Assembly (NCBI RefSeq): GCF_000226255.1
Contig: NZ_AGFG01000040.1
Location: 1-46,181, forward strand
Source of the DNA: Desulfovibrio sp. A2
GTDB lineage: Bacteria > Desulfobacterota > Desulfovibrionia > Desulfovibrionales > Desulfovibrionaceae
Direction: 5' to 3'
DNA length: 46,181 nt
The first letter of the stretch is position 1. Each line of letters starts with the position of its first letter. Below are positions 10,197 through 18,491 of the stretch, piece by piece. The position numbers and the translations under genes were made by a program. The notes below the pieces were generated by a model. That model saw only the letters and a program-made list of their open reading frames with translations, was not told the DNA's origin and ran no database searches.

Positions 10197-11735
10197 ATGA
10201 GTATTCTAGATTGGATAGAAGTTGGAGAAGTCTCTGCTGAACGTGATGAGCTTCTGTCGAATTATTTTTATGACAACGGCGCGCTTAGGCGGGTAATAGA
10301 TAACAAAACATCGTTTCTTGTACTTGGCCGTAAAGGCGCGGGGAAGACCGCTGTTTTTCGTTATCTTGAGAATAACTATGCTCAATATATTGGCCCTAAT
10401 AACATTCTTGTTTCACTTTCATTTGAAGATTACAATTGGGGTGTCCACTCTTTGTTAAAACGCCCTGAATCCGCTGAATCTCAAACATATAAACAGTCAT
10501 GGAGATTCATAATTCTCGTTGAGGCTATAAAAGCATACATCAAACACCTTGAAACGAATTTTAAGCCTATACCTCCATCCATGAGGAAGGCAAAGAAACT
10601 TCTCACAAAGCTATTTGATGATCCTATTCCTTCAATTTATACAATTGTGAGCAGCAAGCTTTTTTCTCTCTCTGAAATATCACTACCAAGCTGCGGACTC
10701 GATCTAGAAGATGGAGATATATCCTCTATTAATTTAGGTGGCGGAAAAATATCCTTCGATCAAATCAGCAAAGATTCCGGACTACAAGAAACGTTATCAA
10801 GAAATATGGAGAATATAATACGAATTCTTGAAGAAGCCATTCAAGATGCAAGTCCACTTATGTCGAACATATTTGTTGTTTTCGACAAAGTAGATGAGGC
10901 TTGGGATGAAATTTCTTATGAAAAATCGAGCCATGTCATTGCTGGCCTTGTAGGCGCAGCTGACTCCATAACATCACACTACAATGGAGTCATTAGACCA
11001 ATAGTATTCTTGCGAGAGGATATTTTTGAGACACTAAGCATCAATGACGCTAACAAGCTCCGTGAGGACTGCGGCGCACTACTCCACTGGGACAAGGATT
11101 CTCTTTTTAGGCTTGTTCTAAAAAGAATTAACTACTTTGCCTCTCAAAAAGGACTACCTGATATTGAGGACATTGATTCACTGTTCGATAAAAAAGAAAT
11201 GCGCCAAAGGTCTAGGCCTTCAAATTACCTATTAAAACGATCAATGATGCGGCCAAGAGATCTAATTTGTTTCCTTAGACGAATTATTGATACTATGAAA
11301 TCAGAACAGTCTGACCCCTTCTCAAATGAAAAAAACGACTTTCCGCTTCTTTCATCTGAAGCTGTATATGAGGCAGAGTCTGGGTATTCGTCATGGCTGA
11401 AACAAGAGCTATTTGATGAGTGGGGTGCTCAAAGACCCATCATTCGCGATCTCTTTAGGGCACTAGAAAACCACGGGTCGACAAATATAACAAACTTCCA
11501 TCTTTCATCGGAAGTGTCCAAGCTTGGAAAACCATGCGAACGTTCAGACGCAATTGAGCACTTACGGTTCCTCTTTGACAATTCAGTTATAGGATACAAA
11601 TCCGGACAACAGAACTATTGGAAACATAAATGCTTTTATCCATCTATTGGGTTTGTTGATGCTGATGATTATCGCATCCATGACGGTCTCGTTCGCGCCC
11701 TCAGCCTCAAAGAACCAAGGGAGCGCGACGCGTAA
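10197..11735 (+). CDS. AT-rich P-loop ATPase, Sll1717-like
   Basis: This 512-residue protein has a Walker A GRKGAGKT (residues 44-51, K50) and a Walker B-like FVVFDKVDE around D230-D233/E234, followed by a sensor-like RPIVFLREDIFE segment. The C-terminal third, after residue 390, looks like a winged-helix region. The N-terminal AERDELLSNYF segment before the P loop resembles the Sll1717 family of P-loop ATPases, whose role is not established. Sampled lines run 32-55% GC, against well over 60% in the flanking genes, and rare A/T-ending codons are common, so the gene was probably acquired. AAGGAG precedes the ATG. It stands alone, ends at a bidirectional terminator, and could be a defence gene, but that is inference. 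Confidence 0.7.
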   Translation: MSILDWIEVGEVSAERDELLSNYFYDNGALRRVIDNKTSFLVLGRKGAGKTAVFRYLENNYAQYIGPNNILVSLSFEDYNWGVHSLLKRPESAESQTYKQSWRFIILVEAIKAYIKHLETNFKPIPPSMRKAKKLLTKLFDDPIPSIYTIVSSKLFSLSEISLPSCGLDLEDGDISSINLGGGKISFDQISKDSGLQETLSRNMENIIRILEEAIQDASPLMSNIFVVFDKVDEAWDEISYEKSSHVIAGLVGAADSITSHYNGVIRPIVFLREDIFETLSINDANKLREDCGALLHWDKDSLFRLVLKRINYFASQKGLPDIEDIDSLFDKKEMRQRSRPSNYLLKRSMMRPRDLICFLRRIIDTMKSEQSDPFSNEKNDFPLLSSEAVYEAESGYSSWLKQELFDEWGAQRPIIRDLFRALENHGSTNITNFHLSSEVSKLGKPCERSDAIEHLRFLFDNSVIGYKSGQQNYWKHKCFYPSIGFVDADDYRIHDGLVRALSLKEPRERDA

Positions 11736-11817
11736 CCTGCATAGGCGACCACACTGATGATGCATTACATGCGAATCGCTGGCCCTCACTCCCATGTCGT
11801 CCTCCCCTCTTCTCCCA

Positions 11818-11850
11818 AAAGGCCCGCCGGATACGGCGGGCCTTTGTCTT
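11818..11850. terminator. bidirectional terminator between converging genes
   Basis: AAAGGCCCGCC (11818-11828) pairs with GGCGGGCCTTT (11835-11845); TTTGTCTTTT follows on the plus strand and TTTTGGG on the minus strand. It separates the acquired ATPase gene from the converging aldehyde dehydrogenase gene. An 11-C run lies just beyond, near 11865-11875. Confidence 0.8.
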
Positions 11851-11891
11851 TTCTCTCACCCTCGCCCCCCCCCCCACAACCGCCCGCCCCA

Positions 11892-13583
11892 CTACAATAT
11901 GAAGTCGTTCGACAGGAAATTCGACCGCCTGTCCCGGAGGATGCTGGTCAGAAGTTCCTTGTTGGCGTCGCTGCCCTTGGCCGCCACCAGCGTGCGGATG
12001 GAGAAGCAGCGCAGCGCATCGCTGACCGAAAGGGTGCCCTCGGCGGAATCCTTGCGGCCGGTAAAGGGAAAGGTGTCCGGCCCGCGCTGGCACTGGCTGT
12101 TGATGTTCACCCGGCACACCTGGTTGACCATGGGATCGATCAGCCGGGCCACGTCATCCGGGTCGTTGCCGAAAATACTCAGCTGCTGCCCGTACTGCGA
12201 CCCCACCACATAGCGCACCGGCGTTTCTATGTCCGTGAAGGGGATGACGGGGATCACCGGGCCAAACTGCTCCTCGTGGTACACACGCATCTGCGGCGTG
12301 GCCGGGCAGACCACCGTGGGGTGGTACAGGGTTTCGGCGTGGGTGCCGCCGCCGCTGTTGGCAACTCTGCCGCCGTGCGCGGCGGCGTCCCGCACCAGGT
12401 CGTCCAGATAGGCGGACTTGCCGGGCACCGGCAGCGGGGTGATGCGCACCCCCTCGTCCCACGGCATGCCGATGCGCAGCTTGCGAATGCCCTCGTCCAT
12501 GCGGGCCAGAAATTCCTCCAGCCTTTTTTCATGCACGAACAGCATCTTCAGCGCGGTGCAGCGCTGCCCGTTGAACGAGAACGAGCCTTGCAGCGCCTCG
12601 GCCACGGTCAGGTCCATGTCCGCGCAGTCCAGCACTATGCCCGCGTTCTTGGCGTCCAGCCCCAGCACGCAGCGCAGCCGGTGCGGGTGCGGGTGGGCAA
12701 GGCGCAGCGCGTCCGCCGCCGTGCTGGACCCGATGAACGCCAGCACGTTGATGCGGCCCGACGCCATGATGGGCTTCACGATGCGCCGGTCGCCGTGCAG
12801 GATGTTCACCACCCCGGCGGGGAAGGCATCGCGGAAGGCTTCCATCAGCGGCGAATACAGCAGCCGCCCCAGGCGCGGCGTTTTCACGATGACCGGGTTG
12901 CCCATGATCAGCGCGGGCATCAGCGTGCAGAAGGTTTCGTTCAGCGGGTAGTTGTACGGCCCCATGCACAGCACCGGCCCCAGCGGCGCGCGGCGTATCT
13001 GCGCGTAAATGCCCTTCTCGATGACGAAGCGCGACGAGGCGCGGTCCAGATCCTTCAGCGCGTCGATGGTGTCGCGCAGGTACTCCATGGTGCGGTCGAA
13101 TTCGCCGCTGGCGTCCTGCCACGACTTGCAGATTTCCCACATCATGATGCGCACCACCTCGGTGCGCCGCGCCGCCATGCGCCGGGCAAAATCCTCCACG
13201 TGGCGGATGCGCTCGGCCACGCCCATGGTGGGCCATGCGCCCATGCCGTCGGCCCAGGCGCGGTCGGCGGCATCCACGGCGCGCAGGGCGGCGGCCTCGT
13301 CAAGGATGGGGCAGCGGCCCAGCAGGCGCGGGGTGAAGCCGCCCGTGCCACCAGTCCCGTCAATCTCGCCGATGGGCGAGAACACCTGCTGCATCTCGCC
13401 GGGCCATTCCTCCAGCCTGCCGTCGATGAGGCAGGTACGCTGCTCTATGGGCGCAAAGGCGTGGGCGGCTTCCGGCAGGGGCTGCCCGGCCACGGGAAAC
13501 AGGGTGCGCAGGCTTTCGGGGGTGTGAGCGGCGGCCAGATTGGCGGCGGGACCAGCGGTTGAGGCGGTCGGCTGGGACGACAT
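11892..13583 (-). CDS. aldehyde dehydrogenase, NADP-dependent GAPDH (GapN)-like
   Basis: This 563-residue protein has the aldehyde dehydrogenase fold: an N-terminal NAD(P)-binding half (LGPVLCMGPYNYPLNE, VIVKTPR), a GSST turn, and the catalytic Cys C342 in FNGQRCTALK. GapN-type enzymes oxidise glyceraldehyde-3-phosphate to 3-phosphoglycerate, and the overall pattern fits that branch best. The usual ELGGK segment with the general-base Glu reads GLDAK, with G308 where Glu is expected, so the mechanism or substrate may differ. The ATG at 13583 follows AAGGAG; an upstream ATG at 13598 would translate that site itself. It is monocistronic, and the substrate is uncertain. Confidence 0.82.
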   Translation of the reverse strand: MSSQPTASTAGPAANLAAAHTPESLRTLFPVAGQPLPEAAHAFAPIEQRTCLIDGRLEEWPGEMQQVFSPIGEIDGTGGTGGFTPRLLGRCPILDEAAALRAVDAADRAWADGMGAWPTMGVAERIRHVEDFARRMAARRTEVVRIMMWEICKSWQDASGEFDRTMEYLRDTIDALKDLDRASSRFVIEKGIYAQIRRAPLGPVLCMGPYNYPLNETFCTLMPALIMGNPVIVKTPRLGRLLYSPLMEAFRDAFPAGVVNILHGDRRIVKPIMASGRINVLAFIGSSTAADALRLAHPHPHRLRCVLGLDAKNAGIVLDCADMDLTVAEALQGSFSFNGQRCTALKMLFVHEKRLEEFLARMDEGIRKLRIGMPWDEGVRITPLPVPGKSAYLDDLVRDAAAHGGRVANSGGGTHAETLYHPTVVCPATPQMRVYHEEQFGPVIPVIPFTDIETPVRYVVGSQYGQQLSIFGNDPDDVARLIDPMVNQVCRVNINSQCQRGPDTFPFTGRKDSAEGTLSVSDALRCFSIRTLVAAKGSDANKELLTSILRDRRSNFLSNDFIL

Positions 13584-13943
13584 GTAAAACTCCTTCATCC
13601 GGCGGCGGACCGGGCTGCGGGGCGGCGAACGGTGTGGAAGCGGCCATGGAGGCCATGCGCTGCCAACATAGCAGGCTTGCGACCCGATGGCAGCAGGGAA
13701 GGCGGGGCGGGAATGATAATGGCGCGGGGCGACAGGGACGGCGGGCGGTGGAGCGCCGAGCGGGGTGCGGGGTGCGGGGGGGGGGAATGGCAGACAGGCG
13801 GACGGGACGGGGGAAACAGTCCTTCACGCCCGGACAGGCGGCAGCGCTGCGGACAGGAAGGAACCGCGCAGGCGGCAACGCCCACACAGAGGCGCGGACA
13901 GATGTTCGGCCAAGTGTTCGGCCAGTCACGCGGGCGGCGCTCC
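13584..13943. other. intergenic region without a recognised gene
   Basis: These 360 bases between two minus-strand genes are very G-rich on the plus strand, with repeated GGGGTGC words and a 10-G run near 13777-13786. They probably contain the aldehyde dehydrogenase promoter. I see no hairpin terminator for the glycosyltransferase gene and no coding signal. Confidence 0.4.
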
Positions 13944-14786
13944 CTACCCCGCCGCCTCCCACGCGGCGGCCAGTTCGCGCTCTTCCGGGGTCAGCAGTTC
14001 CAGCCAGCGGCGGCGGAATTCCATGTAGTGGTTGATGCGCAAGTCCTTCCACAACGCTGGCCTGGTGTCCCACGGCTTCGGTCCGTGAAAGTGCACGATG
14101 CGCGCCCGCTCCAGCGCGTCGGCCCGGTAGGGCGGGCAGTTCCACGAAGGGTCCAGCTTGGTCATGCGCTTGCCGAAAAAGTAGTTCAGCAGCGACTGGT
14201 CCAGATTGCCGATGCGGTGCAGGTTCTGCACGCAGAAGGCCAGAAAGTTGTGCACGTGGTCGTGCTTGCGCAGCCGGGCAAGGTTGAACACCACCACCCC
14301 GCTGCTGAAGGTCCAGATGGGAAACGGCAGGGGCACCACGTAGCGGCGGCCGCGCCATTCGTAATCCAACTGCTCGTGGGCGTGGTGGAAGGGGGCGGTG
14401 GCCTCGCGGGCCATGGCCATGTACGGCGGGTGGATGTGCTCCGCGCCGTCGGCATCGCCCAGAATGGGCTGATGGAAGTAGACGTCGGAATCGCAGTACA
14501 GCACGTACTCGTCGTCGGCCAGTTCCGGCAGCAGGGCCAGCTCCAGCTTCAGAAACGCGCCGATGCAGCGGTGGAATTCGCGCGGGGCGTTGTGCACGCC
14601 GATGACCGGGGTGTGCCGCACAAGCTGCACGCCCTCCGCCAGCACCCCGTCCATGACCGCCGGGCTGGCCCCCCCGTACACGCACACGCACCGCGCGTCG
14701 GCGTGCAGACGCCGCAGCGAGCGCACGGCGGCACGCATCATCAGCAGGTAGCGGGGGTTGTCGTCGATGCAGAAGACGATCTTCAT
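13944..14786 (-). CDS. glycosyltransferase, GT8-like
   Basis: This 280-residue cytoplasmic enzyme resembles retaining glycosyltransferases of family GT8. It begins with MKIVFCIDDNPRYL, carries a DxD metal/sugar-nucleotide motif at D99-S100-D101 (YCDSDVYF), a GNLDQSLLN segment and a C-terminal HFHGPKPW motif typical of the family. No membrane segment is visible. I start it at ATG 14786, where homology to the fold begins; the frame is open to 15020 but that part is Ala/Arg-rich and overlaps the cheD end. The ribosome site is weak. The sugar and acceptor are unknown; a surface polysaccharide role is a guess. Confidence 0.8.
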   Translation of the reverse strand: MKIVFCIDDNPRYLLMMRAAVRSLRRLHADARCVCVYGGASPAVMDGVLAEGVQLVRHTPVIGVHNAPREFHRCIGAFLKLELALLPELADDEYVLYCDSDVYFHQPILGDADGAEHIHPPYMAMAREATAPFHHAHEQLDYEWRGRRYVVPLPFPIWTFSSGVVVFNLARLRKHDHVHNFLAFCVQNLHRIGNLDQSLLNYFFGKRMTKLDPSWNCPPYRADALERARIVHFHGPKPWDTRPALWKDLRINHYMEFRRRWLELLTPEERELAAAWEAAG

Positions 14787-14904
14787 GCGGCGGAGCGTCC
14801 GGCGTGCGGGTGCATGGGAAAGGGGTTCCTGCCCCGCTCGTAGCCCATTTCCGATGGCAAGGCCAGCGTGCGCGGGCGCGCGGCCAAATGGCGCCCCGGC
14901 GGCA

Positions 14905-15624
14905 TCAGCCGGATTGGCCGCCCCGCTCGCCCGTACCGCCCGATTCGCCGACGCCGAAGGGATCGGTCCACGGGTCCGGCTGGGCGTCATACGACCACGC
15001 AGCCGGTTCGGGTTTGGCACCCCGGCCGTTGCGCCCCGCGCCCCGGCCCTGTTCGGCCAGGCTGCGGCGCAGCAGCTTCACCCACACCTCGCCGGTGCCC
15101 GCGTGGAACAGCAGCTTGCGGCCGCGTTCGCCCATCACGTGCTCGCTGGACAGCACCAGCCCCTTGGTGCGCAGCAGTTCGCGGGCCACCTGCACGTTGC
15201 GGCCGCCCACGTCCACCAGCGAACGCACCTGCGACTTTTCCTCGGTGTTCATGCTGAACGCGCCGCCGAACAGCTTGGTCTCTATCTCGATGACGGGCAC
15301 GCCCTTGCGGGTAAAGTGGGCCAGCACCGCCTCGACGGCGGTATCCACGTACTTGCAGGGATTGCAGTCGTAGTCGCGGCTGCCCTCGGCCGTGGGCAGC
15401 ATGGCGTGAAAGATGCCCGCAAGGCCGCTGGGCCGGTGAAAGAACGTGACGGACACGCACGAGCCGAGCACCGTGGCGATGATGGCCGGACGCCGCGCCA
15501 CGATGCCCTCGCCTATGCGCAGGTGCAGATGGCGCAGCCGTTCCTCCGCCAGTTCTCGCGGCATGACGGCCGGGACGGGGCATGCCCCGCGCCCGTAGAG
15601 TGTGTCGTCCGCGCCCTCGTTCAT
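14905..15624 (-). CDS. cheD: chemoreceptor glutamine deamidase CheD
   Basis: This 239-residue protein deamidates specific Gln residues of methyl-accepting chemotaxis proteins and can interact with CheC. The catalytic Cys is C56 in TVLGSCVSVT and the His is H73 in GIFHAMLP; the FGGAFSM and GGRNV segments also match. Compared with typical CheD it has about 35 extra low-complexity residues at the C terminus. ATG 15624 follows GGGGGAG; an upstream ATG would add only the ribosome-site region. No other chemotaxis gene lies nearby, so it is an orphan copy. It may be co-transcribed with the downstream glycosyltransferase. Confidence 0.92.
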   Translation of the reverse strand: MNEGADDTLYGRGACPVPAVMPRELAEERLRHLHLRIGEGIVARRPAIIATVLGSCVSVTFFHRPSGLAGIFHAMLPTAEGSRDYDCNPCKYVDTAVEAVLAHFTRKGVPVIEIETKLFGGAFSMNTEEKSQVRSLVDVGGRNVQVARELLRTKGLVLSSEHVMGERGRKLLFHAGTGEVWVKLLRRSLAEQGRGAGRNGRGAKPEPAAWSYDAQPDPWTDPFGVGESGGTGERGGQSG

Positions 15625-15695
15625 TTCTCCCCCCTGTGCCGCCACGCGGGCGGCACGCATCCCGATACGTCATGAATGTCCTGGCCCCGTCCGGC

Positions 15696-15720
15696 CCCAA
15701 ACCAAACGCGAGCGCTCGCG
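15696..15720 (-). terminator. possible terminator after the IHF/HU gene
   Basis: A perfect 14-bp palindrome CGCGAGCGCTCGCG (15707-15720) is followed on the minus strand by TTTGGTTTGGGG. A second inverted repeat (15758-15765 with 15771-15778) lies between it and the gene. Either or both may end the transcript. Confidence 0.4.
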
Positions 15721-15822
15721 CGGCCAGCCCCCCGACCGGCAGCGCAACCGCCCGCACGGCGGCGCACGGCGCGCCGCCCCACCATCACACGGAAACGCGA
15801 TAAAGCTCGGCAACCCTGCCCG

Positions 15823-16098
15823 TTACGGGTTCAGGATGTCCTTCAATTCCTTCCCCGCGCGGAACACGGGCAGCCGCTTGGGCGGCACCGCCACGGAATC
15901 GCCCGTCTTGGGGTTGCGGCCCTTGTAGCCCCGGTACCCCTTGATCTTGAACGAACCAAAGCCGCGTATCTCCACGCGGTCGCCTTCCAGCAACGCGTCG
16001 CGCACGCAGTCGAAGAAGGTGTTCACCACCGTGGTGGCGTCCTCAACAGGCAGTTCATGCTCTTCGGCAAGCGCTCGTACCAGTTCGCTCTTGTTCAC
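15823..16098 (-). CDS. integration host factor / HU family DNA-binding protein (beta-type)
   Basis: This 91-residue nucleoid protein has the bacterial DNA-binding signature: RGFGSF (residues 45-50) and the beta-arm GRNPKTGDSVAVPPKRLPVFR with the conserved Pro. It dimerises and bends DNA, and in this setting could assist the sigma-54 promoters in the same window. I use GTG 16098 because GGAGGT lies 4 bases upstream and the family begins with NKSELV; a longer frame to 16209 is unlikely. IHF beta fits slightly better than HU, but the subunit call from sequence alone is not firm. Confidence 0.9.
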   Translation of the reverse strand: MNKSELVRALAEEHELPVEDATTVVNTFFDCVRDALLEGDRVEIRGFGSFKIKGYRGYKGRNPKTGDSVAVPPKRLPVFRAGKELKDILNP

Positions 16099-16415
16099 GT
16101 GGACCTCCGTCGGACATGGCATTCCGGGGCCGTGCGGGGCATGGCGTGTGCTGCGGAGCCGCCGCGCGCGCCCCGGAACCCCGATGCGGCGGCACCATGT
16201 GCGAAACATGATTTCTGCCGGTATGTTGTATGCATGCCCGGCACTCCGCCGCCATGCCTTCCGGCACTGCGAAAAAGGGATGCTCCCCTCGCCGCTGCCT
16301 TTGCCGCAAGGACGTCAGCGCCCTTTTCCCCAATATTCCATCAATATCGTCTCCACCACGGCGTGACAAGGGGGGTAGGCGCATTTCATCGACAAGTGCG
16401 TAACGCCATGCCGCG
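16099..16415 (-). other. upstream region of the IHF/HU gene
   Basis: These 317 bases lie between two minus-strand genes. A weak promoter candidate for the IHF/HU gene reads TTGTCA (complement of 16364-16369), 17 bases, then TATTGA (complement of 16341-16346). A short open frame here lacks family-like sequence. No terminator for the upstream membrane protein gene was seen. Confidence 0.3.
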
Positions 16416-17477
16416 CTACCGCACCACCGGCACCCAGCTCTCTTCCGCGCCGGACCCGCCGGCGCTGCGCCCCTGCACGAAGCGGAAGCCCTCCAACTGC
16501 CCGTCGGCCGAAAGGCGGGCGAACAGCTGAAAGGGCACGCCCTCGCCGCGCAGCATGCGCATGAAGGGCACCGTGGAGGCAAAGCGCAGGTCGCGGTAGG
16601 CCACCACGGGCGCGCCATTCTCCTGCCGGGTTTCCTGGGTCATGAACATGGCGAAGCGGCCGTAGACGCGGAACAGCTCCTCGGCCTCGGAAAGGCGGCG
16701 GTACAGCACCGGGTCTGCCTTTTCGAACAGCTCGAAGGCCAGCGGGGCATCGGGGTTCAGCAACTGGTAGCGGGCCATGCCGTAGCGGCGGCCATCATCG
16801 GTCACCACCTTCCAGTTGAACGGGGCCAGCGCCTCGGGAATCACCGCCACGGACTGCGGGGGCATGGGCTGGGCGGCCAGCCGGGCGGCCACGGTATCGT
16901 GCACGTGGCGCTGCACGGCCAGCGACGCGCCGGGCCACAGCAGCGTCCAGGCAAGGCCCGCCGCCGCGAAGGCGCGCCGGTGCGTCCGGCCCATGGCCGC
17001 CACGATGAACGCCAGCATGGCGATGGTCATCACCGGGTCGATGATGAACACGGCGGGCAGCGCCACCCGGTAGTCCGAAAAGGGCAGGAACACCTGCGTG
17101 CCGTAGGTGGTGATGCAATCCAGAAAGATGTGCAGCAATATCAGCGCATACGCGGCCATGGCGTACCGGGCGTAGCCCCACGTATGCACGCCGCCGCGCG
17201 GGTCGGAACCGGCTTCTGGCGGGCCTTGCGGCGCGCGCCGCAGCAGCGGCAGGAACAGCAGCGCCATCAGCAGGGCCATGACGGCTCCGCCCAGGAAGGA
17301 ATGGGTGATGCCCCGGTGCACGGTAAGGTAGGCCAGCGGCGTGGAGCCGAAGAACACGTCCACGTCGGGCAGCACCGCGCAGACCAGGGCAAAGGGCATG
17401 AACCAGCGGCTGCGCCGGGTTCCGGGCAGGATCATGGCGACAAGCGCGCCGCTGGCGAGATGGGTTATCGGGTCCAT
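16416..17477 (-). CDS. membrane-bound metal-dependent hydrolase, DUF457/YdjM-like
   Basis: This 353-residue inner-membrane protein begins MDPITHLASG and has at least four membrane segments in its first 200 residues. The conserved HRGITHSFLGG motif with D/H residues in the first segments is the mark of the DUF457 (YdjM, LexA-binding inner-membrane) family, whose members are predicted metal-dependent hydrolases. The C-terminal 150 residues are soluble and probably extracytoplasmic. ATG 17477 has GGAGGT upstream; the frame runs on to 17957 but that part is a low-complexity artefact. Substrate is unknown. Confidence 0.82.
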   Translation of the reverse strand: MDPITHLASGALVAMILPGTRRSRWFMPFALVCAVLPDVDVFFGSTPLAYLTVHRGITHSFLGGAVMALLMALLFLPLLRRAPQGPPEAGSDPRGGVHTWGYARYAMAAYALILLHIFLDCITTYGTQVFLPFSDYRVALPAVFIIDPVMTIAMLAFIVAAMGRTHRRAFAAAGLAWTLLWPGASLAVQRHVHDTVAARLAAQPMPPQSVAVIPEALAPFNWKVVTDDGRRYGMARYQLLNPDAPLAFELFEKADPVLYRRLSEAEELFRVYGRFAMFMTQETRQENGAPVVAYRDLRFASTVPFMRMLRGEGVPFQLFARLSADGQLEGFRFVQGRSAGGSGAEESWVPVVR

Positions 17478-17818
17478 GGGGCGACCTCCGTGAGAATCGG
17501 ATGGGATGCGTGCGTGGCGCGCGAGGCGGACGGGACGGAGAGGGGAAAGGGGAAGCGCGGGCGCGGCGGGATGGCAGGTGCACGAACCGGGACGGACGAG
17601 GGTGAACGGGAGCGAACGGGCTCGGGACGCACTACGCCGGGCAGCCGCCCGCAGGGCGGGCCGGAACGCACCGGCGGCAACCGGACAGGGTCTTGCCCCG
17701 GATATATCGTCATCGGGACGGCGGATGGCAAGATAGGGACGCGGGACCGGATGGGACACGGGGGCGCGCGACATGGCGGGCGATGCGGGGGACGGGGGAA
17801 CGCGGGGCGATGGGAGTC

Positions 17819-17855
17819 GATGCGGGAGGATGCGGGAGGATGCGGGAGGATGCGG
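17819..17855. repeat. 10-bp tandem repeat, nearly four units
   Basis: GATGCGGGAG occurs three times in exact tandem from 17819 and a fourth partial unit (GATGCGGAG) ends the array. It is intergenic. Such arrays vary in copy number by slippage and could mark strain differences. Confidence 0.8.
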
Positions 17856-17937
17856 AGAATTGAGGCCGTGGCGGGGCTGCCCTGCCCGTGTCCGCCTGGC
17901 GTTCGCCATCGGGCGCGGCGTCTTTCGGAACGGCGAA

Positions 17938-17966
17938 GCGGACGGGCTGCATGGCAACCCGTCCGC
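17938..17966 (-). terminator. hairpin downstream of the small membrane protein gene
   Basis: GCGGACGGG (17938-17946) pairs with CCCGTCCGC (17958-17966), about 50 bases past the stop of the gene at 18020-18298. There is no T run, so intrinsic termination is only possible. Confidence 0.4.
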
Positions 17967-18019
17967 TCATTGTCGCAATGTGCGCGGTACGCCACGGCGT
18001 CCGCCGCCATGGCTACCCG

Positions 18020-18298
18020 TCAGGATTCGGTGTGTTCGCGGTTGCGGCTGCTTTCCTGCCGCACGAATTCCCGGACCAAGTCGCGCACCTCAAGCAGCAG
18101 GTAGAGCGGTCCGAAAGAGATGACCACCCCCGACAACCCGACGAACAGCAACGAAAAAAACGGAAGGAACGCGAATCCTTCGCCCTTCTTGTCCAGTATT
18201 CCGGCACCCACAGCGAACGCCACCGCCCCGATCAGCCCCAGCACGAAGCCCACGTCGAGCAGTCTCGGAAAGATTCTCATCAGCCAGCGTCTGATCAT
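18020..18298 (-). CDS. small membrane protein of unknown function
   Basis: This 92-residue protein has two predicted membrane segments (about residues 14-33 and 42-66) joined by a short charged turn (DKKGEG), and a charged C-terminal tail (VRDLVREFVRQESSRNREH) that is probably cytoplasmic. ATG 18298 is preceded by GAGGAGG; a longer frame to 18358 adds only the leader. No family was recognised. It stands alone between hairpin-containing intergenic regions. Confidence 0.72.
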   Translation of the reverse strand: MIRRWLMRIFPRLLDVGFVLGLIGAVAFAVGAGILDKKGEGFAFLPFFSLLFVGLSGVVISFGPLYLLLEVRDLVREFVRQESSRNREHTES

Positions 18299-18491
18299 GC
18301 GTGCCTCCTCACGGTTTGGGGGGCACCATAACCGCCCTGCACATACGTGTCGACGCATAGGGCGCGGCGAGCCGTTTCGTGCGGAACACCCGACGCATCC
18401 GAAGAAACATTGAGAACCATTTCAATCAGTAAAGATCGCGCTCATTGCTCTGCCCGGCTTTACGCGCCAGTCGGGCCAGGTGCGAAAGCGC

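Larger units (their letters stand above)
17478..18019. other. 542-base intergenic region with a 10-bp tandem repeat
   Basis: No gene is supported here; open frames on both strands are Arg/Gly/Pro-rich shadows. The region holds the tandem repeat at 17819-17855 and a hairpin at 17938-17966, and presumably the promoter of the DUF457 gene. Confidence 0.4.

Noticed and set aside
17465..18010. 181-codon minus-strand open frame
   Set aside because: Arg/Pro/Ser-rich with no ribosome site or domain, and overlapping a tandem repeat; judged non-coding.
18409..18426. Fur-box-like ATTGAGAACCATTTCAAT upstream of the small membrane protein gene
   Set aside because: The inverted repeat is one base short of the usual TGAAAAT-N-ATTTTCA spacing and the gene has no known iron link; it may be chance.
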